This document shows, one piece after another, positions 27,048 to 35,603 of a DNA stretch of 64,000 nucleotides (positions within the stretch are counted from its first letter, which is position 1; every line of letters begins with the position of its first letter). This DNA comes from CAZBSE01 sp964610385. Lineage in GTDB: Bacteria > Actinomycetota > Humimicrobiia > Humimicrobiales > Humimicrobiaceae. The position numbers and the translations under genes were made by a program. The DNA lies in assembly GCA_964610385.1 (NCBI GenBank), contig CAZSXW010000009.1, positions 13,594 through 77,593 of the forward strand. Reading direction: 5' to 3'. The notes under the pieces were generated by a model that worked only from the letters and a program-made list of their open reading frames with translations, was not told the DNA's origin and did not search any database.

Positions 27048-28019
27048 CTACGGTTCGGTTATAAAATCCTGTTTGTCATCTGATTTAAAAGTCGCAAGCG
27101 GCGGAGCCTCTTCAATAGAGACACCTGCCTCATATTCAAAAAGTTCTTTCACATCCTTTATCAACTTGTAGGTAAAAATTCTAAGGTCGACTCCCATCGG
27201 ACAGGCACGAACACACGCCCCACAGTCGACACAGCGCCCTGCCTGATGAAATATCCGTCCCATCTGGTAAAACATAACATCTGAAATATCATTGGTCGCC
27301 CCTATCCATCTTGGCTTCGTCTGTTCCGCAAAGCACTCTTTGCAATAACAATTAGGGCATGCCTGCCTGCAGGCATTACACCTGATGCATTTAGATATCT
27401 GCTCATGGAAATATTTCCATCTTTCTTCAATGGGCTTTTTCTCAAACTCTCTAATAAATTCTTCCCTGTCTTCCCTTACAGTTTTTCCCTTTTCTTCTCC
27501 AATCAAGATATCATAGACCAACGGTGCAGTATGCTGACAGCTTCTGCATACATCAGACAATAGTTTTTCTTTTTTAAATTCTACTTTTTTCCCATAACCG
27601 TCTTCTATAATCACACTTTCGGCTTTTTCCTCAACTGCAGCAATATCAATTCCTTTTATTTTCTTTGTGTCTATCATTCCTCCGCAGTTAATTCCAACTA
27701 TATAAAGATTTTCTCTTGGTATTTGATGTTCCTTTATCAGACCCACTATTGAACGTCCGTCACATCCCTTGGCCAGTACACCTATCCTTGGCATTTTTTC
27801 ATCTTTCGCACCACGCTGGGGTGTAAAGAATCTTGGAAGGTAAACAGCTATGTTATTGGAACAATAAGAATCCCAGACAAGCTTTTCTACATCCTCGGGC
27901 TTTGTAATAAAACAGGGCTTCGATCTCAAAGGTAAAGTACCCTTACTGTATCCGATAAAGGTATCAATTTTATTTTCTTTAAATAATTTTTTTACTGTTT
28001 CTTTTATTTTCTCAATCAT
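27048..28019 (-). CDS. FrhB-like/4Fe-4S electron-transfer protein (FlxC-like)
   Basis: The N-terminal half resembles FrhB-type proteins (IGVLAKGCDGRSIVGL, NLYIVGINCGGMID, a CRSCQH motif near residue 175). The C-terminal half has two 4Fe-4S sites, CIRCNACRQACPNCYC and CVDCGACVRACPMGVDLRI. The protein is 323 aa, cytoplasmic. Its start overlaps the upstream mvhD by 4 bp, so translation is probably coupled. In context it resembles the third Fe-S component of Flx-Hdr loci; whether the FrhB half still binds a flavin cannot be judged here. Confidence 0.85.
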   Translation of the reverse strand: MIEKIKETVKKLFKENKIDTFIGYSKGTLPLRSKPCFITKPEDVEKLVWDSYCSNNIAVYLPRFFTPQRGAKDEKMPRIGVLAKGCDGRSIVGLIKEHQIPRENLYIVGINCGGMIDTKKIKGIDIAAVEEKAESVIIEDGYGKKVEFKKEKLLSDVCRSCQHTAPLVYDILIGEEKGKTVREDREEFIREFEKKPIEERWKYFHEQISKCIRCNACRQACPNCYCKECFAEQTKPRWIGATNDISDVMFYQMGRIFHQAGRCVDCGACVRACPMGVDLRIFTYKLIKDVKELFEYEAGVSIEEAPPLATFKSDDKQDFITEP

Positions 28020-28477
28020 TTTAATGCTTCTTTGATATAATCAGTATCTTTCTGCCATTTACTAAATTTTTTAATCGGACCCAATTTTTTTATCTCTCCT
28101 GTGACTTTCTCGATAATATCTACAAAACGGCCTCCTTCCGCTGCTGAGACCCATGAAAATTGTACCCGCTCAGGCTCAATCCCTATATATTCTAAAAAAT
28201 TTCTAAGCAGTGCAAACTTCCTTCTGGCAATTAAATTCCCACTTATATAATGACAGTCTCCTGGATGACAGCCGGAAACCAGAACTCCATCAATACCGTT
28301 TTGCAGTACTTTTATAATGTAGAAAGGGTTTACCCTACCTGAACAGGGTACGCGAATGACCCTTATATTAGAAGGATATTGAAGCCGCGAGACTCCGGCC
28401 AGATCAGCTCCTGCATATGAGCACCAGTTGCATAAAAAAGTGACTATTTTGGGTTCCCAGTTTTTTTCATCTTTCAT
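28016..28477 (-). CDS. mvhD: MvhD-like [2Fe-2S] electron-transfer subunit (copy 3, FlxD-like)
   Basis: A 153-residue MvhD with TFLCNWCSYAGAD, RVPCSGRVNP and GCHPGDCHYISGN, and C-terminal SWVSAAEGGRF. It carries a longer C-terminal tail than the other two copies. It begins 2 bp after the full-length double HdrA and overlaps the FrhB-like gene by 4 bp, so it should bridge that HdrA and the NAD(P)H-oxidising subunits. Confidence 0.92.
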   Translation of the reverse strand: MKDEKNWEPKIVTFLCNWCSYAGADLAGVSRLQYPSNIRVIRVPCSGRVNPFYIIKVLQNGIDGVLVSGCHPGDCHYISGNLIARRKFALLRNFLEYIGIEPERVQFSWVSAAEGGRFVDIIEKVTGEIKKLGPIKKFSKWQKDTDYIKEALK

Positions 28478-28479
28478 TT

Positions 28480-31400
28480 TTATACTACCTCCAGTGCTGC
28501 CAGAATTTGTTCATCTTTAAAGCCCTTTAAGTCAATTGCATTTGCTCTGCAGGAAGAGACACAGGCGCCGCAGCCTTTGCATAATGCTTCGTTTATTACA
28601 GCAACTTTTTCCACTTCGTCCAGTTCTATAGCTTTATATGGGCAGACTTCAACACAGAGTCCGCAGCCCGAACATCTCTCTTTCCGTATTTCTGAAACCT
28701 TGCCTTCGGCTTGTAAAAATTCTTTGGTCAGTATGGTTGCTGCTCTGGCAGCAGCAGCTTTTGCCTGGGTAATCGCCTCTGAGACATTTTTGGGATAATG
28801 AGCCAGTCCGCATACGAATATACCGTCAGTTGCAAAATCCACAGGGCGGAGTTTAACATGTGCTTCCAGGAAAAATCCGTCATTATTTAATGGCACTTTG
28901 AGCATCTGTGACAAACTTTTATTCCCCTTGCCAGCTATAATACCCGAACTGAGTACCAGCATATCCGTATCTATTAAAAGATCGCGGTTTAAAATCAAGT
29001 CTTTTACCTTTACATTAAGCTTTCCTCTTTCATTTTTGACTTCCGGTTTTGCATCTTCTTCATAACGGATAAAAATTATTCCTTTCTCACGGGCTTCTTT
29101 ATAGTAAAGCTCATTTATTCCATAGCTTCTTATATCCCTGTAAAGAATATATATATTTAATTTTGGATTTAACTCTTTTAACTTTATTGCATTTTTTATA
29201 GCTTCTGAGCAGCATACACGGCTGCAGTATGGCCTTTCCTCATCCCTGGAGCCCACGCATTGAATCATAACCACATTTTTTAGTGACCGGGCATCAATAT
29301 CCAGTTCCGGAAAACCGCCTGCCTCATTTTTAATATCATTTCCCCACAACCATTCTTCCAGTTGTCTTTGAGTGACAACTCTTTTATCCTTTCCATAAAG
29401 GTACTCTGTGGGTTCATACTCTTCAGCCCCGGTAGCTACGATAATTACACCATGCTCGACTATTTTCTCCGGTGATTTCTTTACACTACTGTTAATCAGC
29501 TTTGTTTTAAAATTACCCACATAGCCATTTATTTCTTTGATCTCACTATTTGTATAGAGATCGATTTTTTTATTGGATTTTACCCTGTCGATTATCGATT
29601 TAAGGAAACTCCTTGTTTCCCCACCATCCAAATCATAATAAACACGACTGAAATTTCCTCCTAGCTCAGCTTCTCTTTCTACTAAATGTACTCCGAATCC
29701 CTGAGTAGTAAGGTCAAGAGCGGCAGTCATACCTGCTACTCCGCCTCCTATAACCAGTGCTTTTTTATTTATTGAAATGGTTGACTTTGAAAGAGGGCTG
29801 AAAAGTTTTACTTTTGAAACTGCCATGCGCAGCAGGTCACAAGCCTTCTCTGTTGCTGAATCCTTATCTTCCTGATGCACCCATGAACACTGTTCACGTA
29901 TATTGGCAAACTCGAATAAATACGGATTTAATCCGGAAGCCTGAAGTGTTTTTTGAAATAGAGGTTCATGTGTTCTCGGTGTGCAGGCAGCAACTACAAC
30001 TCTGTTCAGATTTTTTTCTTTTATCATCTTGCTTATTACCTTTTGTGAATCCTGAGAGCACGAAAACATAAACTCCTGAGAATGAACAACCCCATCCAGG
30101 GTCGAAGCGTACTCAACAACTCTGGGTACATCGACAGTAGCAGCAATATTTATTCCACACCTGCATACAAAAACACCTATTCGAGGAGGTTGACCTCCAA
30201 TATTTATCTCTTCGGGAATTTCTTCCTTTATTTCCTTAACAGGAAACTCTGTCAGCAATGAGGAAGCGCCTGATACACTCCCTGAGGCTTCCATTACTGT
30301 TTCTGGTATATCCTTCGGTCCTGAAAAAGTCCCTGCTATATATATACCTGGTCTTGAAGTGGAAATAGGCGTAAATGTAGATGATTTTGAAAAACCGCAC
30401 TCACCCAGTTCAATATTTAACTTTCCTGCCGTTTCCCTGATTCTCTCTGTAGACACAAGACCTACTGAAAGAACTACCAGTCCGAATTCCTCCTTTTTTA
30501 TCCTTCCATCATCAGTAGCATACCGGACGATTGGATTTTCCGTATCCGGATCAACCTTTATTGAAGCAATACGGCCGTGGACAAAACGTGCTTTATAATC
30601 ATCTTTTGCTCTGTTCACAAACTTATCAAAATCTTTACCATAAGCTCTTATATCCATATAAAATATAGAAGTCTCCACATCCGGAAGATGTTCTTTTGCA
30701 AGTATCACATCCTTGGTCGCCTGCATACAGCATACGGCGGAACAGTATTCATTGCCCAGCTGCATATCTCTGGAACCTACACATTGAATAAACGCAATGC
30801 TTTTAGGTTCTTTCCCGTCAGACGGCCTAAGAATATGCCCCTGGGTAGGCCCTGAAGCACTTAGAATTCTTTCGAACTCAATTGAAGTCATTACATTAGG
30901 GAAAGTCTTGTAGCCATATTCATCCTTAAGAGTAGCATCGAACTCCTCCGAACCCAGGGTCAGTATTACACTTCCTACATTTAATTTGATTAATTCCTCT
31001 TTCTGATTGAAATCAATTGCCTTCACCTCGCATGATTCTTCACACTTCCTGCATTTACCTCTTTTGAGATAGGAACAAAATTCTTTTTCTATTATTGGTA
31101 TAGCAGGAACAGCCTGAGGAAATGGTATATGAATACATTTTGTCTTGCTCAAGCCCTTATTATATTCATCAGGTATCTTTACAGGGCATTTGGTCGTACA
31201 TATACCACAGCCCGTACATATTTCTTCGTTTATATAACGCGGCTTCTTTATTATGGTTACCTCGAAATGAGGAGCTTCTCCGGTTATGCTCTCAATTTCA
31301 GCATTAGTAATAATATTAATATAGGGATGAGATCCTGCTTCTACTAATTTAGGAGATAATATACACATAGCACAATCGTTTGTGGGGAAAGTCTTATCCA

Positions 31401-31593
31401 GTTGGGTCATCCTACCACCTATACTGGGGCCTCTCTCTATCAGATATACTTCAATCTTCATCTCGGCCAGATCTAGAGCTGCCTGTATACCGGCTATACC
31501 GCCCCCTACTACAATAACCCTTTTGTACATGGTTTTATCACTTAAATTTTTATCTTTATTAATTTCTTTCCTCTCCTTGAGTTTATCTTTCAT
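28480..31593 (-). CDS. hdrA: Double-module HdrA (1037 aa)
   Basis: HdrA is the flavin-based electron-bifurcating subunit of heterodisulfide-reductase-type complexes. This one has two full modules: FAD module 1 (VVGGGIAGI ~28; CTGCGICTTKCP ~126; CVGSR..YCSAVCC ~271-289), the HdrA CRCGINI domain (~478, with ANIREQCSWVH), FAD module 2 (VIGGGVAGM ~614; CVGSRDEERPYCSRVCC ~779-795) and two C-terminal ferredoxin sites (CSGCGLCVEVCP, CKGCGACVSSC). The last site lacks the usual Pro. It overlaps hdrC by 4 bp (ATGA). It is the reference against which the reduced and fused HdrA genes of this operon can be compared. Confidence 0.94.
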   Translation of the reverse strand: MKDKLKERKEINKDKNLSDKTMYKRVIVVGGGIAGIQAALDLAEMKIEVYLIERGPSIGGRMTQLDKTFPTNDCAMCILSPKLVEAGSHPYINIITNAEIESITGEAPHFEVTIIKKPRYINEEICTGCGICTTKCPVKIPDEYNKGLSKTKCIHIPFPQAVPAIPIIEKEFCSYLKRGKCRKCEESCEVKAIDFNQKEELIKLNVGSVILTLGSEEFDATLKDEYGYKTFPNVMTSIEFERILSASGPTQGHILRPSDGKEPKSIAFIQCVGSRDMQLGNEYCSAVCCMQATKDVILAKEHLPDVETSIFYMDIRAYGKDFDKFVNRAKDDYKARFVHGRIASIKVDPDTENPIVRYATDDGRIKKEEFGLVVLSVGLVSTERIRETAGKLNIELGECGFSKSSTFTPISTSRPGIYIAGTFSGPKDIPETVMEASGSVSGASSLLTEFPVKEIKEEIPEEINIGGQPPRIGVFVCRCGINIAATVDVPRVVEYASTLDGVVHSQEFMFSCSQDSQKVISKMIKEKNLNRVVVAACTPRTHEPLFQKTLQASGLNPYLFEFANIREQCSWVHQEDKDSATEKACDLLRMAVSKVKLFSPLSKSTISINKKALVIGGGVAGMTAALDLTTQGFGVHLVEREAELGGNFSRVYYDLDGGETRSFLKSIIDRVKSNKKIDLYTNSEIKEINGYVGNFKTKLINSSVKKSPEKIVEHGVIIVATGAEEYEPTEYLYGKDKRVVTQRQLEEWLWGNDIKNEAGGFPELDIDARSLKNVVMIQCVGSRDEERPYCSRVCCSEAIKNAIKLKELNPKLNIYILYRDIRSYGINELYYKEAREKGIIFIRYEEDAKPEVKNERGKLNVKVKDLILNRDLLIDTDMLVLSSGIIAGKGNKSLSQMLKVPLNNDGFFLEAHVKLRPVDFATDGIFVCGLAHYPKNVSEAITQAKAAAARAATILTKEFLQAEGKVSEIRKERCSGCGLCVEVCPYKAIELDEVEKVAVINEALCKGCGACVSSCRANAIDLKGFKDEQILAALEVV

Positions 31594-32165
31594 TTACTGG
31601 ATTCTTTTTCTTCTTCACTTGGCTCTTGCTGTTGCTCTTCGGTTTTAGCAGAGGAGCTGGCTTTACTTTTTGATGAATGGGCAGATTTGATATCTTTTAG
31701 TTTTTGTTCAATCTTTGATTTTATTTCTTTGGCTGTTTCTTCTTCCGGTTTAAAAGTATGTTTTATAAAGCTGCAGCGAATCTCCTGGATAAAACGGTCT
31801 AAATCCTCTACCTCTTTCATTTTACCTGCTGGCACATAGTTTCCCTTTATTGAAAGATACCTTAATACTCTCATAATATCTGTAAAATTTACTTTTTGAG
31901 GGCAACGCGCATAGCAGCGGTAACATTCCAAACAAAGCCATATTGCAGGTGAAGAAAGGACCTCATCACGCATACCAAGAAGTATCTGACGCACTATTTT
32001 CCGGCAGTTAAAATCCTCATCAACCTCAGTAATGGGACAACCTGCTACACATGTTCCGCAGGTAAAACATCTTTTTATATTCTCTCCTCCAGGCTGGGAA
32101 GCAATTTCTTCTCGAAAACTAGATTTTAAATCACTGACAACTATAGCTTCCTTTACATCTTTCAT
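31590..32165 (-). CDS. hdrC: HdrC-like 4Fe-4S protein with charged tail, no HdrB partner nearby
   Basis: HdrC passes electrons from HdrA to HdrB. Two cluster motifs are present: CFTCGTCVAGCP and CLECYRCYARCP, spaced as in HdrC. The family core ends near residue 135; the remaining ~55 residues are a lysine/serine/glutamate low-complexity tail. No HdrB with its CCG motifs is encoded in this operon or elsewhere in the window, so the electron acceptor of this subunit is unknown. Confidence 0.9.
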   Translation of the reverse strand: MKDVKEAIVVSDLKSSFREEIASQPGGENIKRCFTCGTCVAGCPITEVDEDFNCRKIVRQILLGMRDEVLSSPAIWLCLECYRCYARCPQKVNFTDIMRVLRYLSIKGNYVPAGKMKEVEDLDRFIQEIRCSFIKHTFKPEEETAKEIKSKIEQKLKDIKSAHSSKSKASSSAKTEEQQQEPSEEEKESSK

Positions 32166-32225
32166 TTATTTATCCACTCCTTTATGATAAATAACTTAAA
32201 ATATTAAATATAAAGAAATAGAGTG

Positions 32226-32498
32226 CTATTTGTTCAATACTTTTAAAAAACTTTCTTTAAGAGAATCAAATACCTTCCTCAGAGTATCAAAACTATCTTC
32301 CATATTGGAGTTTAAGATGAACAGATTTGCAAGTTCTTTTCTTATGGCCAGAGTCACGTTCACGGCTTCTTCCTGGTCTGCTTTGGACTCTATCTCTTCC
32401 ATTATACTATCCATTTTTATACAGAGACTCTTAATCTCATCCATTTTTGAAACTATGTTTTTACATACTCCCTTAACATCTTTGATCTCCTTAAACAT
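32226..32498 (-). CDS. Small helical protein at the head of the operon (90 aa)
   Basis: No recognisable family. The sequence is strongly helical and amphipathic (many I/L/M at heptad-like spacing, K/E/D between), with two cysteines at positions 12 and 26, and no signal peptide. AAAAGGGG lies upstream of its ATG. It is the first gene after the promoter at 32559-32586 and 60 bp before hdrC. It may be an assembly factor or small coiled-coil subunit; this is inference only. Confidence 0.7.
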   Translation of the reverse strand: MFKEIKDVKGVCKNIVSKMDEIKSLCIKMDSIMEEIESKADQEEAVNVTLAIRKELANLFILNSNMEDSFDTLRKVFDSLKESFLKVLNK

Positions 32499-32558
32499 CT
32501 TAATTACCCCTTTTAGAAAATCTTAAATAACACTTAATCTGCCTTTTCCCCAGCGTCA

Positions 32559-32586
32559 AGTATAACATATATTCTAATTGTTACAA
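32559..32586 (-). promoter_or_regulatory. Promoter of the ~19-kb Hdr/hydrogenase operon
   Basis: On the minus strand TTGTAA (32586-32581), a 16-nt spacer and TATACT (32564-32559) form a good sigma-70-type promoter 60 bp before the first gene. Its -35 overlaps the TTACA repeat array, which suggests regulator control. Confidence 0.65.
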
Positions 32587-32614
32587 TATAGTTACATATG
32601 TTACAAAAATTACA
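32580..32614. repeat. Array of four TTACA direct repeats over the operon promoter
   Basis: GTTACA occurs at 32580, 32591 and 32600, and ATTACA at 32609, giving intervals of 11, 9 and 9 bp (about one helical turn). The array covers and extends upstream of the -35 of the minus-strand operon. It looks like a cooperative binding site for a redox or H2-responsive regulator; the regulator is not identified. Confidence 0.55.
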
Positions 32615-32675
32615 ATTATGAACAGCATGCCGCCTGTCATATCTATTAATCTCTATATCAATATAAAAATATATA

Positions 32676-33977
32676 CTATTTATTTATAAATTTCAGATCA
32701 AGCAGGTGAGTTGAGCATGAAATACAGGGATCATAAGCCCTGATCAGCATTTCACAATCAAACCTGACTCTTTCTTCTGCTTCATTTAAAATTTCAGGGA
32801 TAAATTTTTCCAAATCATATTTGATATTACCGTAATTATGATTGGTAGGGATTATTAAGTTGACTTTGGTAATTCTTCCTTCACTATCATATGTATAATC
32901 ATGAATAAGTATGCCCCTGGGAGCTTCAACTATTCCAACTCCTCTCCCAGCTCTTATTTTTACCTTTGATACGGTTTCATTCTCATCCAATCCATTCTCA
33001 AGCAATGTGTCTATTAATCTGAAACTATCATCAACGCAGTGAACAATTTCCACGAATTGAGCAATATTATTCATAAAGGGGTTGTAACAAACTGGTTTTA
33101 AACCCAGCTTAGCAGCATAGCCTTTAGCATTATCAGAAAGCAATTTATAGTTGTTGTTTACTCTTGCAAGAGCCCCTACCATATTTGATTCTCTTGAGGA
33201 CCGCGCATGTTTACCAGTGGAGTAATCGACTATTTTTTCACTTATCCTGTCAAGATAATCCTGGTCCCCTATTTCCCAACCATCAGTAGATTTTATATTT
33301 CCACTGTAGATAGCATATTCTTTGGGATTGCTTATTGATATATACTCAGTCTCTCTTTCAAAATCAGGAACTTTTACCTTCTTTAATATCTTAAGTGTTT
33401 TTTCCAGATCTGGATAAACAGCTTTCAGCATATTTTTTATTTTTACAAGCTCCTCCTCTGTCGGAAGCTTTGTAAATCCTCCGATAACAGGTCTTATTGG
33501 ATGCACTGCCCTGCCGCCTATTATTCTCACTATATCATTTGCCGTTTTCTTTATATTCACTGCAACCTTCACCAGATCCGGATAGTCGGCAGCAAGAGAA
33601 AATATACTTCCGGCCTTAAAGAAATCCGGTAGAGCTAAATAATAAAAATGAAGAGCATTGCTTTGTACCACCTCGTGATAAAATATTAATTTCCTTAAGT
33701 TTACGGTCTGATCCGATGGGGCAATGCCCATTGCTTTCTCTGTTGCCTTAATCGAAGCACATGTATGCGATACTCCACAGATCCCGCATATCCTTGAAGT
33801 TATATGTGAAGGTTCGTCATATTTTCTTCCGACAAGAAACGCCTCAAAAAATCTTGGTGGTTCCGGAATCCTAAATTGAGCTTTGACTATTTTTTTATTC
33901 TTAACGTCAATTATCATTTCTCCGTGACCCTCGACTCTTGATAACGGCGTCACTTCTACGTTTAAATCACTTACCAT
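32676..33977 (-). CDS. hydA: Group 3b [NiFe] hydrogenase alpha (large) subunit, copy 1
   Basis: Catalytic subunit of a cytoplasmic NAD(P)-linked (sulf)hydrogenase. Active-site pairs are intact: Cys64/Cys67 in RICGICGVSH and Cys418/Cys421 in DPCISCSTH, with a 9-residue tail after His424 for proteolytic removal. VTPLSRVEGHGEMII is the family N-terminus. It is the last gene of a hydB-hydG-hydD-hydA operon, the gene order of archaeal sulfhydrogenase, separated from hydD by 19 bp. Confidence 0.95.
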   Translation of the reverse strand: MVSDLNVEVTPLSRVEGHGEMIIDVKNKKIVKAQFRIPEPPRFFEAFLVGRKYDEPSHITSRICGICGVSHTCASIKATEKAMGIAPSDQTVNLRKLIFYHEVVQSNALHFYYLALPDFFKAGSIFSLAADYPDLVKVAVNIKKTANDIVRIIGGRAVHPIRPVIGGFTKLPTEEELVKIKNMLKAVYPDLEKTLKILKKVKVPDFERETEYISISNPKEYAIYSGNIKSTDGWEIGDQDYLDRISEKIVDYSTGKHARSSRESNMVGALARVNNNYKLLSDNAKGYAAKLGLKPVCYNPFMNNIAQFVEIVHCVDDSFRLIDTLLENGLDENETVSKVKIRAGRGVGIVEAPRGILIHDYTYDSEGRITKVNLIIPTNHNYGNIKYDLEKFIPEILNEAEERVRFDCEMLIRAYDPCISCSTHLLDLKFINK

Positions 33978-33996
33978 AATAAACGGCCTCCAAAAA

Positions 33997-34743
33997 TCAT
34001 TTTTCTATGGTCTTACCCTTGCAGGCATTATACAGGTTAAATTGCTTTAAAATATCGTCAACAGTCAGCCCGTATTTTTCAAGCAGGTCTTTTTGTGCAT
34101 TAACGTTGGGATCATCAATTACTCCCCTGCAGGCTTCACAGCCTGAGACACTGTTGGGGCACCATGAATTACAGCCAGCCCTTGCTATAGGACCTAAACA
34201 GGTCATGCCTAATTCGTAAACACAGGTATTACCATTTCTTTTACATTCCACACATACGGGGTAATTGGGGATTTCAGGTTTTTTTCCTATAATGACTGCA
34301 TTTATTATATCCACTATCTCAAATTTATTGGGAGGGCAGCCTCTGGCATAATGATCTACTTTTATGTATGCATCAACTGGTTTTACTTCAATGGAATCTA
34401 TCCAGTCCTTTTTATCCCCGTATACCAGTTCCTTTGCCTTTTTTATGCCGTATAAATTTTTTAGACAGTTAAGTCCGCCGCTAACCGCACATGCCCCTAT
34501 GGCTATTATTGTTTTTGCGATATCCGCTATCTTTTTTATTCTTTTAACCTCATGCTTGGTGGTTATAGAACCTTCAATAATTGCAATATCATAATTATCG
34601 CTGTGTTCTGTAATAGCTTCCGTAAAATGTACAATTTCAACGGCGCTTGCCAGTTCCAGCAGTTTGTCTTCAAGATTTATTATCTCCAGCTGACATCCGC
34701 CGCATCCGGTAAATCCAAATATACCGACTTTCGGCCTGTACAT
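33997..34743 (-). CDS. hydD: Group 3b hydrogenase delta (small) subunit, copy 1
   Basis: Electron-transfer subunit. The proximal cluster motif is complete, GFTGCGGCQLEI, with partners in GACAVSGGL and GCPPNKFEI; the C-terminal cysteines are in CVECKRNGNTC, MTCLGPIARAGC, WCPNSVSGCEACRG. An upstream in-frame start would add 11 residues, but GAAGGAGG 7 nt before the ATG at 34743 supports the shorter form. Stop and start of hydG and hydD overlap by one base (TAATG). Confidence 0.94.
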   Translation of the reverse strand: MYRPKVGIFGFTGCGGCQLEIINLEDKLLELASAVEIVHFTEAITEHSDNYDIAIIEGSITTKHEVKRIKKIADIAKTIIAIGACAVSGGLNCLKNLYGIKKAKELVYGDKKDWIDSIEVKPVDAYIKVDHYARGCPPNKFEIVDIINAVIIGKKPEIPNYPVCVECKRNGNTCVYELGMTCLGPIARAGCNSWCPNSVSGCEACRGVIDDPNVNAQKDLLEKYGLTVDDILKQFNLYNACKGKTIEK

Positions 34744-35603
34744 TATATAGCCTCCTTCAGATTCCTTATTTCCCACAGGTTAAATACCGGTCCATCGACA
34801 CACGCCAGCTTATTGCCCACAAGACAATGATTGCACTTACCTACTCCACATTCCATTCTTCTCTCCAAGGAGAGATAAATATTTTCAGGTTTGATATTTT
34901 TTTTCTCCAGCTCAATAATTACATATTTATACATAACAGGCGGTCCGCATACCACAGCATAGGTATCATCAGGAGGAAAGTTTACTCTTGGTATCAGGCC
35001 GGTACAGACCCCTATCTCTCCTGTCCATTTATCATCGGGATTATCCACAGACATACATATTGAAATGTCACCACGGTTGCTCCAGTATTGGATTTCATTT
35101 TTGAAGAGGATACTTCTTGGGTTGACTGCGCCGTATATAATCATGATTTCTTTATATTCTTCCCTGAAATGTAAAATATATCTTACCAGCGACATTAGAG
35201 GCGCAATTCCCAGTCCACCTGCGATTAAAAGGACATTATGGTTTTTCATCTTCTCGTAAGGAAAGTATCCATTTCCAAAAGGACCTCTTATTCCAACCCT
35301 TGAGCCCTCTTCCATTCTATGAAGTGCGCCGGAGACACTACCTGCATTTCTTATACAGAGTTTAAAAAAGTCTCTATTGCTTGGATTTGATACAATCGAA
35401 AAAGGTGCTTCACCTAATCCGAATACAGTCAACTCAATAAATTGGCCGGGTTTAAAACTAAAATTTTTTCGTTTTTCTTCATCATCAAATACTATTTTAA
35501 ACACTTTTTCAGTTGGACTCAGCTTCTCAATACGGGTGATTCTTGCAATGTCAGGAACATATATAGTGTTTTTATTTTCCTCTCCCTGCATTCTTAGAAC
35601 CAT
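34743..35603 (-). CDS. hydG: Group 3b hydrogenase gamma subunit (FAD/NAD(P) reductase), copy 1
   Basis: Flavoprotein that exchanges electrons with NAD(P)H. FAD-binding segments are PGQFIELTVFGLGEAPFSI and GIRGPFGNGYFP, the nucleotide domain starts LLIAGGLGIAPLMSL, and the cluster site is CGVGKCNHCLVGNKLAC. It abuts hydB (stop/start adjacent) and hydD. Confidence 0.94.
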   Translation of the reverse strand: MVLRMQGEENKNTIYVPDIARITRIEKLSPTEKVFKIVFDDEEKRKNFSFKPGQFIELTVFGLGEAPFSIVSNPSNRDFFKLCIRNAGSVSGALHRMEEGSRVGIRGPFGNGYFPYEKMKNHNVLLIAGGLGIAPLMSLVRYILHFREEYKEIMIIYGAVNPRSILFKNEIQYWSNRGDISICMSVDNPDDKWTGEIGVCTGLIPRVNFPPDDTYAVVCGPPVMYKYVIIELEKKNIKPENIYLSLERRMECGVGKCNHCLVGNKLACVDGPVFNLWEIRNLKEAI

